Shown piece after piece: positions 14,850 through 25,300 of a stretch of DNA of 64,000 nucleotides. Within the stretch, counting starts at the first letter, position 1. The number at the start of each line of letters is the position of its first letter. The notes under the pieces are model-generated. The model had not been told where the DNA came from and ran no database searches. It saw only the letters and a list, made by a program, of their open reading frames with translations. A program made the translations under genes and the position numbers. The stretch lies in assembly GCA_002794785.1 (NCBI GenBank), contig NBBA01000007.1, positions 1,426,001 to 1,490,000 of the forward strand. The letters are read 5' to 3'. The DNA comes from Coniferiporia sulphurascens. Taxonomy: Eukaryota; Basidiomycota; Agaricomycetes; Hymenochaetales; Hymenochaetaceae.

Positions 14850-15055
14850 GGTAAATCTGTCCCGGGGGTTTCTCGAAATTCGAAATGAACAAACGGTCCC
14901 AGAGATCCTCTTTATATAACTGAAGACCACCTCTTATGCTGCGGAGTCGCGGTGTGTCATCATGTGGGTAGCTGAGTAAAAGAGGGGAAAGTCCAGAAAG
15001 GATCTACGATTAGTGCTGGTATCCTTGAGTCCGAGTCGGAGGGGAAAATGGGGTC

Positions 15056-16454
15056 CTCTGCAGGCATTAGTAATTCCTCGCGGATATGCAGTAAGTACTA
15101 AGAGAGGGGATGTTTCATGGTGGTCATAGAGTACGGCGACTCGGAGCTGAAGTTAAGCTCCTTCTCCCGCACCGATTACGTAAAATAAGATCAGCGGCTT
15201 GATGCAGCATCGCTTTTTGTGGGGTCATGACTCAATTAGCAGGGCAGGCACACATTCCATTACCTCGGTTTGATATCGGGACTACAGATCGAAAGTAGCT
15301 GGGCGGTTGTCTTTTAAGTCTTGAATTTGGCATCAGGCAGTACCAGTGGCGCGTCTGAGTCGGGTCGGAGTTACGGTTACTCGTTCCTTTCATCCTCGTT
15401 TTACACTTATGTTTTTCCTTTCCCTCCGTTGAAGACTCTCATTCCAAAGCCCAACGGGCAGACCTGCGTCTTTGCCGTGAACCCAGCTATCTCTAAGGCC
15501 CTAAAGTTCCTTTCTCCTAATATCTGCGTATTACATTCTCAGACTTTGCTAAACTTGATCATGTTCTGACTCGAAGCTTAGAACGATGCTCCGTCCTGAC
15601 GCCAGTATGGCCTTTTTTTCCCGCGACAAAAATGCACACTATGGTACTTCCAAAGCGCTGGCCCATGTACTTACATCCCCGGCCAGCTTTCGTCAACCGA
15701 AGAGTTGACCGTGGCGGGGACACTCACTTTCCACATCCTCAACAGTCAGCTTTTCGATTACATTTTTAGGGGAGCTTGGCGAAGGTGGTTAAGGTACATG
15801 TGTGGCACGTAAATACAAAGCTCACCACTAGAAACCGGACTCAAAGTAGTTTGCGGATGGTCTTCTCACGCCAAGGTAGAGGGAGTCCAAAACTAAGCCA
15901 CTTGTGACAAGTGACGATCACGTGCTAAGGCTTTTGAGCCAATCAAAGATCGTTTAAGATAGTAACGATCGATTCCTCATTTGGGAATTGAAGATTTTTA
16001 AACTTCTTCTCCCTCAAAAGCTGCTCCTACTACAATTTAAAGAGGCTACGGATAAAAACACTGTTCTAATCTACACCTTTATCGAGCATTTAGGCTAATA
16101 TGGCCTGTATGCTGAACCGTAAGGGAATCACATTCCAGAGGCCAAAGTGTGACGTTAGGGTCACGTGATTGTGACTGAGTACGTTCTTCTACTCTGCCGA
16201 AAGCGTAACTTGGTCGTCAAAATATCTCTACGAAATCGACACCCACTTGCGTCTTTTCCCCGCCGATTGTGCGATAGGACAGATGACACCCGACCGCCGT
16301 GATTGCATTCAAGGGGACCCCTCTAACTCGAGGAGCGACGCGACCGGACTTCGTGCGCAGGACGCGGACAAAAAACGTGACGAGACCCTCCCCACCGGAT
16401 CATTTTCTTTCAAGGCGGGGACAAATAAGGAAAAAGGATCGGCCGCGTCTCTCA
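15056..16454. other. Spacer at the centre of the palindrome
   Basis: About 1.4 kb not repeated between the arms. It holds the distal promoters of oxygenases B and C, which point away from each other. I see no gene; the longest frames (for example 15321-15569) show no domain. The edges are approximate because arm similarity fades into this segment. Confidence 0.5.
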
Positions 16455-16661
16455 GCACGTACCCTTTTCCCCTCCGATGAGTCGGAAGAGATACCAGCAC
16501 TGTTCGTACATCCTTTCTAAGCTTTCTTATCTTTACTCAGCTATCCACATGACAATCCTCCTTACACAGCATGGAAAGAGGTCTTTTAGCCAGCCGTATA
16601 AACAGGCTCTCGGACCATCTGTTCAGTTCGAATTTCGAGTAACCTCCGCGACTGAATTACC

Positions 16662-17617
16662 ATGGCCGACACCGTCAAAACACAGCTCACCTACGCCGTC
16701 TTCCCAACGGACGGTTCCAAGCCATACCAGTACATCGTCGCCGCGGACGTACCAGCCGGAGTGGCTAAGACCAACATCACCAAGGAGCAGTTCGAAGTGG
16801 AGATCGAGAACATTCGCGGCAGGGAGGACTCTTATACTCTCGACGTGGCGGGATTCCAGTACGCGCGCGATGAGGCGAAGCATAAGACCTTTGCGAATGA
16901 CGAAGAGGTCAAGCGAGAGTATTATACCGAGAGTATTGAGCTGGTCAAGAAGCTGACCGGCGCGAGCCGTGTCGAGCTGTTCGACCACAGTACGTGCCAT
17001 TTAGACACTTACGCTATTTCCCGCATGCGCTAATGTACCGAACAGCGATCCGTCGCCGCCGCCCGGGCCAGCCCCATACCAGCCCGACAACTCGCCAGCC
17101 GGTGTCACTTGCTCACGTCGACCAGACGCGCGGGGCCGCCATCACACGCGTTCACCGACACCTACCGGCCGAGGACGTGCCTGAGCTGCTGCAAAAGCGC
17201 TTCCAGATCATCAACTTCTGGCGCCCAATTTCGCACCCGGCCCTGGACTACCCACTCTCGGTGTGCGACTTCCGCAGTGTCAATTCGGAGCGCGACCTCG
17301 TGCCTACAACAATGAAGTACGCGGACCGTGACGGCGAGACATTCAGCGTGCGCTACAATCCTGAGCATAAGTGGAAGTACCTGCGCGGGATGCGTACGGA
17401 TGAGGTTCTGCTATTTAAGTGGTAAGTTGTCTAACTGTGCCTGGGTCGATAGGAGCGAGCTAACTCAGCATTTTTGTCCGTGTGTAGCTTTGATTCTGTG
17501 GACGACGGGAGTGTAGCCGTGCTCACCCCGCACACCGCATTTGTCGATCCGTCCACGCCCGCCGACGCACCGCTCCGCGAGTCTATCGAGCTCCGTGCTT
17601 TGGTATTCTACGACTAG
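16662..17617 (+). CDS. CmcJ/AsaB-like oxygenase, copy C
   Basis: Three exons (16662-16989, 17046-17421, 17488-17617) give 277 residues, starting MADTVKTQLTYAV. Same motifs as copies A and B: AHVDQT with His133/Asp135, FQIINFWRPI, HKWKYLRGM and TPHTAFVDPSTP. The Asp of the HxD pair and the downstream His-rich motifs are all kept, so the protein could be active. It is the mirror partner of copy B. The two start codons face each other across about 1.8 kb and the genes are transcribed outward. Confidence 0.85.
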
Positions 17618-18752
17618 GCTAACTAGGACCAATCCAAGGAAGACAATATGTCTCTATCGAAGAAAGGGACCGTCTGCAAGATCATATTGCAGCGGCTTAC
17701 CCTGCAAGCCGATATACGTCAATGCTTTATATGCGTGCGCTCTGGACTGGATTTACAATCCGGGCCGTCGCGTCCAGTTTCCAGTCCCAATTTGAAAGAT
17801 CAGCGGTAGGCGGACACTTATACGAAGGTGCCGGACTACAGCTTTATTAAATAACATGTCAAATTTCTCGTTTCAAATAGTCAATATATGTCGTTTCTGT
17901 GTGTATCTGAATTAGGTGGCGTGAAAAGAAATAACCTTTCTTTTGATTCCTCGACCACGATCTTCGCAGACGGCGATTATCTGGGAAATAGACTTGAAGT
18001 AGCCGTAAAGTTCATCGGCTTTTCAACCACGATTTCTATATCCGACATACGTTGTGGTACTATCCAATCGCTGTAAGGCGAGAGAATTCCTGGTCGGCAG
18101 GCTGATTCTACACGTGGAACTCATTGGGGGGCGCGCCGCAGATAGGCCCTTGCCTCTTGAGAGCGACCTTTGGTTATGCTGAATTCTCCGCCGAAATACA
18201 GCCGCCAAGGAAAAGCGGCAAGAGAATGTTGGACTTTTCCCTTCATCTTCGTACTATTACGCCAGGGGTCCTGGCTGCGTACCCATAATTACGTACTCAG
18301 TGTACCCTATATAGTCCGCGTAATAAAGATGTTAGTGCCACGGTAAATCCGTCGATCATCAAAGAGCATGATCAACGCCTTCTTAAGGAGGACCGGATAT
18401 GGTGCTACAGATATGCTTATGCTCGACTCTGAGGATTCTCTCTTACTTTCTTTTCGACATATCACTGTATGCACTTCCTACAAAAATCCGATCACTAAAC
18501 AAATTAAAGTCTGACCTGTTTCAGGATTGCCAGTCTGATACCAAATGCATGAGCAGTGGCTTGGCTTGCTCACACCGGTCCCGGTCTGGATCTCACTGAG
18601 AGAAAAACAGACTGACGTAGATGGCCAGCTGCGTTGTCTAAGACATGATCTTTCCGGATATTAGGCAGTCCCATTGTCGCAAACCTCCCACCACTCTTTC
18701 TTCTATACCATAACACACACAATTCCAATCCAACTTCCCGTCTGATATAACC
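17618..18752. promoter_or_regulatory. Spacer between oxygenase C and kinase K2
   Basis: Mirror image of 12791-13893. The first part is identical in translation to its counterpart. It contains the 62-codon frame (17888-18076) and the kinase upstream element CGGTAAATCCGTCGATCATC (18341-18360), about 400 bp before the K2 start. No further gene is seen. Confidence 0.5.
17888..18076 (+). CDS. Small conserved open frame, mirror copy
   Basis: Counterpart of 13435-13623. The last few codons differ (DIRCGTIQSL here, DIPRDTLQSL there). No family is recognised and it may be non-coding. Confidence 0.2.
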   Translation: MSFLCVSELGGVKRNNLSFDSSTTIFADGDYLGNRLEVAVKFIGFSTTISISDIRCGTIQSL

Positions 18753-20624
18753 ATGCAATCTCACATGCTCCATCCTCGTGTCCTCACAAGGGCACATGTC
18801 ACTACCAATGCGCGCTTTGGCGCCTCCAACAAGAAATGTGGAAAGCTCAGCGAACGTCTCGGTGGCTATACCTTCCGCGACGGCCTAGGCAGCGGAGCGT
18901 ACGGCAGCGTCTTCCTGGCTGAAGTCCTCTCCACCTCCACCCGCAAGTTCGTCGCCGTAAAGATAGTCCGTCGCTCAAGGCTCGTAAGGCAGACCACAAG
19001 AGATCTCCTCGCTACAGAGGTCCGGTGCCTGCGGCAATTGACCGCAACAGGCTCCATGTTCTTCACCCAACTCCACGAGGCTTTCTGCGACGGACATAAC
19101 TTTTACATCGTCACAGACTACCTCAGAGGCGGCACCCTGCGCGACGAGGCCATCATGTGGGGATCTAAGATGAAGGCCGACCGCGTCCTATTCATCATGG
19201 CTCAGCTCGTCGAGGCACTCACCCAGCTCCGCAATGCGAGAATCATCCACCGCGACCTAAAGCCCGAGAACATACTCGTCGACGCCATCGGTAACATCAC
19301 CATCGCCGACTTCGGTATGGCTCGCAGGTTCGAGGCCCAGGAGCAGCTGGCCGGACCTGTAGCCATCCGAGGTCACTCTACGGCTGCCACAGGTCCCCTT
19401 CTCACAAGGTCCACATGTGGCACGGTGGGTTACATTGCACCAGAGATGTACCGCGGCGAGTATTACTCATTTGAAGTTGACGTCTACTCCCTTGGCGTCA
19501 TCTTCTACGAGCTGCTCTTCGGGAAGCGTCCTTTCCCACAGCGCGATACCAGGGAGCTTGCACGGGCGGTGTGCAACGGCGAATGGTACGTGCCCACGGA
19601 GTACGACGTCGACCCGGCTGCGAAGCATCTCCTGCGAAGGCTCCTCGACGTCCACCCCGACAAGCGCATCGACCTCGACGGACTCAGGATGCACCCGTTC
19701 TTCAGATCCGTCGACTGGTCCGCTATCGCCGCACGCTCCTACGAACTGCCCAGGCACCACGCGCCAATCCTCCGCCCGATCAACAAGGTCTTCGAGATCA
19801 GGAAGAAAAGGTTCCTCGATCCCAACGCGGTTGCTCCGAGCGACTTGGACGCGTCGGCGCACCCTGTCGTAGGGAACGTCGATGCAGTCTTCACCGTGAG
19901 GCCTAGTCGCAAGCTTGTCGCGCGCCCCGAGAATCCGCGCTCGTGGAGCAGTCTAGTGAGCAGGGTGGTATCACACGTCGCGATCGGCATCCTCGATGCG
20001 GTGCTCTCTGCTTGCCTGGACCGCGCCACGGGACAGGAAGGTGGCTCCCGGAGGAAGGTGTGGCCTAGCGTCGGTAAACCGTTCGTGACGACCAGGAGGG
20101 CGGACGTGCGCGCGGCAGCTGTAGCTCCCTTGAACGTGAGGGAGGTGCAGGCTGTGGAGAGGGTCGAGGTGGAAGGACATCGTGCCCGGAAGACGTTCTC
20201 TGCTTTCGACTGCTCGATTGTAGCTGTCGAGGAGTACGCTCGTCCCATCGCGCAGAAGCCGCCTCCTCCAGCTCTGCGTCGAGTCACGGCACGAATTCCA
20301 GCTCGCCCGAGGATCGACACGCGCCCTCGCTTATCTCCCGAGCTGTCGTCACCCGCGTCGTACTCCGCCTGCGATGTATCGTCCGTCCTCACGCGGGCGC
20401 TCGAGGAGGCATCACTGGGTTTGACACCACGAGCACGGGATGTGGTACAGACTGTCCCGTCGCTCGCAGTGTCTAGGTCGACGATGGCCCCGACGACCGG
20501 TCCTGTGACGCCGGCTCGTGCGTACTCGTGCAGGCCGAACGACACTGCCAGTAGCAGAGGTAAATTGGCTGACGGTGGTTGTGGGCTGGATCTGGACGAC
20601 GTGAACGGGCGCGTGCAGGTGTAG
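18753..20624 (+). CDS. AGC-like Ser/Thr protein kinase K2
   Basis: Intronless frame of 623 residues with the same translation as K1. It has VAVK Lys70, HRDLKPEN Asp168, DFG 186-188 and APE 229-231, then an AGC-like C-terminal segment and a long basic Ser/Thr/Pro tail. An alternative end is possible: a GT at 20619 and a strong CTGAC..TTTTCAG acceptor ending at 20707 would remove the stop codon in frame and extend the protein by 72 residues to 20926. K2 is followed by chitinase 1, which is convergent with it, and it heads the first kinase-chitinase-LysM unit. Confidence 0.85.
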   Translation: MQSHMLHPRVLTRAHVTTNARFGASNKKCGKLSERLGGYTFRDGLGSGAYGSVFLAEVLSTSTRKFVAVKIVRRSRLVRQTTRDLLATEVRCLRQLTATGSMFFTQLHEAFCDGHNFYIVTDYLRGGTLRDEAIMWGSKMKADRVLFIMAQLVEALTQLRNARIIHRDLKPENILVDAIGNITIADFGMARRFEAQEQLAGPVAIRGHSTAATGPLLTRSTCGTVGYIAPEMYRGEYYSFEVDVYSLGVIFYELLFGKRPFPQRDTRELARAVCNGEWYVPTEYDVDPAAKHLLRRLLDVHPDKRIDLDGLRMHPFFRSVDWSAIAARSYELPRHHAPILRPINKVFEIRKKRFLDPNAVAPSDLDASAHPVVGNVDAVFTVRPSRKLVARPENPRSWSSLVSRVVSHVAIGILDAVLSACLDRATGQEGGSRRKVWPSVGKPFVTTRRADVRAAAVAPLNVREVQAVERVEVEGHRARKTFSAFDCSIVAVEEYARPIAQKPPPPALRRVTARIPARPRIDTRPRLSPELSSPASYSACDVSSVLTRALEEASLGLTPRARDVVQTVPSLAVSRSTMAPTTGPVTPARAYSCRPNDTASSRGKLADGGCGLDLDDVNGRVQV

Positions 20625-21960
20625 GATCGTGGATGGTGCTGGGGAGCGGACGAGAAGTACCAGAGCAAATGTTTGACGAGCTTTCTGACGATTATTTTCT
20701 TTTTCAGGTTTCCGGGTCTGTGGGCGGTCGAGGCCGCGGCGAGCTGATCCTTCAAAAGCATGTGGTCCCTCGTCGTTGTGGTCACCGTTCTCGTTCTGGA
20801 GCCACAATATACCCCGGTCTTCCCTCCATTTCATTCATTCATTCCATCATCGTCCATTTCCCCACTCCCATTCCACTTTTTCTTCTCCCGACCGACTGGG
20901 CTGTCGTTCGCGTGCGAGGGAGGTGAAGGCACTCACCTCCTTTGCATCGCACGATGGCCCGGTCTGGGCTATCTCCTATATTCCCATCCCTCCGCTCCTC
21001 TTTTAATCCCTAATATTCTTCTCTCTCAAGTCGTGGTGCCGTCCAACGCGCGGGGGAAACGAAGGCACTCGTTTCCTTTGTGAGTTGGAAGACGCCGCGC
21101 TTTGAGTCGTTTTCATTACATTATTCTGTCCTTTCCGTCCCTTGATTTTTTCCTCTTTCTTCCTTTACTATTCGTTTCTTATATTCAGGTTGCGGCGGCA
21201 CCCATTCTTCGGATCAAACGATACCTGAAAGGAACGGCGCGATTCGCAACCGACAAAATCCTTATAAAAACTTCAAAATAAGTCACATCGCAAAAACAGT
21301 TTCCGTTTCGCACTCACTTCTTTCGTTCTTCTCGATAGGCCCATTTTCGACCTCATCGCCAGCTCAAGAAGGAGCGGAGGAGCGGCTGCGTCATCCGAGC
21401 ACGTAGCGGCTCCTCCGTGAGGCTGAGTAAGATGAGTTGCATTACACACCTCTTTTCTTAGCGAGAGTATCTGATTCTAAGTATTTGCAGGCATCCGTTC
21501 CAGCCCAGGAGTCTGAGCAAGATAAGTAATCTCCCTCTTCTTCATTGCTCTTCGTCCAGACTGACTTACCGCTGGTTCTATAGATCCGACGCAATCGACC
21601 ACCGGCTTCAGAAGTGAGAGGGTGGAGTAACCCCGCTTTTCTCTCGTTCTTCACCCTATCCGAGTCTGACCAGCCACTCATTTGCCTTAGCCCTTCGTGC
21701 TCTTCTGCGGTAGGAACGAATGCAGCGGCACCACCTAAACTCGTTGTCAACACACCATTTCACCGAACGGCTCAACGCCTACTGCTTTTCGGTCGACAAC
21801 ACCATCCCAGCCGACACCGTGACGAGGTAGTATTACTTTGGGGTATGTATCGTGGTGGTCGAGAGCAAGCAGGGATATGCCGAATGCGGTCCTGCTGTGG
21901 CTTCATCACCGAAGCGTCACTTGTACACTTTTGTGTCTGCATACAATCCTAAGTAGCATA
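20625..21960 (+). other. Conserved 3' module of kinase K2
   Basis: Shared with the K1, K3 and K4 flanks. Features are an intron-like acceptor at 20706-20707, a perfect 8-bp-stem hairpin at 20919-20940 and another at 21055-21076, both with the loop AGGCAC, and a larger imperfect hairpin at 21376-21416 (GGAGGAGC stem). T-rich tracts separate them. No convincing protein is encoded. It could be a long 3' UTR, a structured RNA, or a non-autonomous element that moved with the kinase. Confidence 0.5.
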
Positions 21961-22380
21961 ACATCCTAGCGCATCTTAATCACAAGGTCCACTGTGCTAT
22001 TAATCATATTTAGACAACTTTTCGGCATGAGTCTTCATCTGAATAGTCCTGTTGGTGCCGATGGAGCGATAGGAATCGATATGAAATTGAAGTTCTATTC
22101 GAGTCAGTTTATTCTCACTAGCGAGCACCAGAACGTCGCCCAATTCCAAACCTCCTAGTGCAAGTACACTTCTTAGTACTCAATTGCTAGAGAAGGGACA
22201 TCACCGATTCACGGGCCAGATCGACTCGGGATTATTAGCTATTGACCCAGAACTCAGTATATCATGCCTCCCATCCAATTTACTTGTTCAACCACATACA
22301 TTAACTAACCCATTACGACAGCACAACAAATTTCTCCAAAATAGAAAATAAAAAGAAAGAAATACGAATCCCTCCGTCGT
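21961..22380. other. Short spacer between the K2 module and chitinase 1
   Basis: AT-rich sequence holding the 3' ends of two convergent genes. Nothing else is recognised. Confidence 0.4.
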
Positions 22381-25300
22381 TCAATGCGTCGGGAGCTGAT
22401 TGACCCAGTTGATGTTCTGCATAGAGTTAAGAATCTGGTTTGTGAGATCTGCCTGGGTAGCCATGACATTCTCGGTGAAGGCCACCCCGTCGGTAACGAA
22501 CGGCCCATTCTGTCGATTCCTAATCTGCCAATTGTCCAGTAATATGGCAAACGATAGCTTCGCGCCTGTCGCACCGGGTCCATTGTAAAATGGAATGAGG
22601 GTAGTGATCTGCTGCTGCAGATAGGGAACCATTCCAGCGACAACATCATGGATCCAGTTGTCGTAGAGATTGGGTACGTTCACCTGTGCCCTATTCGGGG
22701 CGTCAACGTTGGAGTTCAAGTAAGCGTTGTACCAAGCGACCCAGACGGCCCTGATACAGTTATTGTCGCGCATGAAGTCCGTCATCACCTGTCGAAAAGT
22801 GATCGTCAGTCCCGACGAACGAAAGAAAAACAATATGAATTACAGTGAAATCATTCATATAGGATGGTACGGCAGCAGCCGCACGCAGTCGCGAGATCTG
22901 CTTTGTGGCGCAGTAGTTTCCGAACGTTGTAGTAGATGCTAGGTTTTTGGGAGGTAACCCGTTAAGCTGACGCTCCCCGTCGTACATGGCCTTGTTCTTA
23001 TACGTGTTGGCGTTCGCCTCGAGTGCGACCATTCGGTCCGTGCCCGAAGTTCCCCCAGGGTAGCAGTTTCCAATTTGCTGTAACACACTTGGACCATTGA
23101 CGGTGGACACCAAATTCGAAGCGACCCACGGACAAAATTGGCTACGAAAAAGGTGGTTGATTAAATAAAGCAAAATTTGGAGGAGATGGCCTGTCACGCA
23201 CTTGTTCTGGGCCGCGTTCTGCCACAATTGGGGGAATCGTGCGAGGTAATCAATAAAAAGAGCGGCTGTTTTGTCACGAATAAAATCAGCACTCCTACGT
23301 TAGACAACGTAAACGGGAGACGGAGCGTACACATGCTCTGTTCGTAAACATGCTCTCGGCCGTAGACACCAACACCACCCGGTGTCGATAGCGCCGGCAC
23401 ACCGCCGTCCAAGGTTCCCAGTCGAATGGGAACGGGATTATAAGTACCGTACGTTGGATCAAGCACACCAGGGTTGTCGAGGTCAAAGTAGGTGACGATC
23501 GATGTCCCGCTGTATTCTGGGATAGGTACCGTGTAGCTTGTGCAAGTCTTCAACTTGGAAGAGTCAAACATATGCGGGTCTACTTTAACACCCGTGGTAC
23601 TAGTAGCACCTGTCAGGTTGGATGCGATATATTCCTCAGCATCATCGAAGTCGCGCTTGTTGAGAATGTCTGCTAGTTGGTCGGTATCATCTTCGTCGGT
23701 ATCAGAATAGCAGATGCAGTCTTGAGATCCTGAGGGTGTGTCCAAGATGTCACTGCCCACCGTCGGACAAAAGAGATTTCCGGGGAGGAACGGAACGCCA
23801 CCCCGCCTATGTAAAGTGGAATTGGCGCCCTTGAAATAATCGTCTGTACCGACAGCTGTAAGATAGGCGTCAAGATCGTTCACACTCCGTGTCTTTGTCG
23901 GAACCTGTACGCTGCTTCGCCGAGCTTTTGATGACTTATGCTCCAGTGCAGAATACGCGGGAGTATCCAAAGAATGTAGAGAATCCAAGGGCGCCCCCTG
24001 TCTCGCCCTGCCAACGGCTTCATATACGTAGTGTTCATCCTCATCGCGCTTGCCATTACCGCTAGGTCCCGGGCCCTGGTCAGCCGAAGAGAAGCACGAG
24101 CCCCCGAATGGAAATTCAGTGGAGTAGAATGTGCCTGCCACAGGTCCAGTACTCCAGAACAGCACATTTCCGGTGAGACCAGCATTGAGGTTAACACCGA
24201 AACGCTAAACGAGCACATGAGCCATCACATAACCCTCAACTGCAGATAAGTTCTTACCGGATTGACACAGAACTGAGCAGCAGACTGAAAGGCAGATAAC
24301 ATTGGCTTAGTAACTACGCAGGGAAACGTTTCAAACTCAATAACTTACTGTACTGGATACACTGCCCGTGATTCCAACTCCAGCAAATATGTCAGCTTCT
24401 GTAAACACCTGAAGGCATTCCATAAGTTCAGTGTAATAATCGGCACGTGGTAGATCCTAACCTGAGCATCAATGAGGGCTCCTCCGAGTACGCTAACTCC
24501 CAGCTGCAGGCTCGGGATCTTCAAATACTTTGTCGGCTTGCAAATACAAAATGATGTGTATATACGACTTACAAGATGTGCCTGAAAGACGGGTGGTGAG
24601 CATCATGTGGGAGATATGTTTACAAGTTAGTCACGTACATCGAGAGAACCCGCAAGATTGACATTGTAGCCGACGCTAAAGTCATAGCCATTGTTGTTGT
24701 CATCGGGTGTAACGTCAGCGGGTCCGTTTTCCTCGCCAGTGGAACCGTCCTGCTTCCCAAAGGACAGATCCAGCGACTGAAAACAAGTCAGAAGTCTAAT
24801 CGCTCTTTACTATTTTGAACTTACCGGGAAGGTATATCCAACGCTCGCCGAAAATGTCCCAGATAGACTGAGTTGTCCGGAAATCTCTCCATAAAGATGG
24901 AGGGAAGGACCCAGTGTCAATAAACCTGTCGATTCAGTTGATGAGAAACTCGGGTAAAGGAAACGTCATCCGATACGGACCTGGGTAATACAGGCCAGGG
25001 AAGCCAAACGAAGCCAGTTCGTATCGATTACTATCAAACGATGCTTCTGCAAGACCCTGGATTGTAAACGATGCCTGAGCTTGCGCCCCGGCTCGGAAGA
25101 ATACATATGCCTGCAATACATCAGGAGGCACGATCGTTGCTTCAAGATAGTATCCGAAAGAACTCGATACAGAAGCAAACCCGGATACGGAAATGTCTAA
25201 AGAGGATTGGAAATTAGGACATTGCTCCTCCTGGTGGAAGATTGTGTAGGTGTCCGCCCACTGATGAACAAAGTCCCCGTGATCACATGCTTAATGGCCA

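Larger units (their letters stand above)
9700..15055. repeat. Left arm of a ~5.3-kb inverted repeat (palindrome)
   Basis: The arm runs from a diverged outer end near 9700 to about 15055. It is the inverted counterpart of about 16455-21800. Paired positions sum to about 31510-31545 along the whole length (kinase starts 12790 and 18753; oxygenase starts 14849 and 16662). It carries oxygenase B, kinase K1 and the kinase 3' module. Arm ends are approximate because similarity fades gradually. Confidence 0.9.
16455..21800. repeat. Right arm of the ~5.3-kb inverted repeat
   Basis: Inverted counterpart of 9700-15055, carrying oxygenase C, kinase K2 and its 3' module. Its outer half is at the same time the first unit of the direct kinase-chitinase-LysM array: similarity to the K3 module continues to about 21960. 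Confidence 0.9.
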
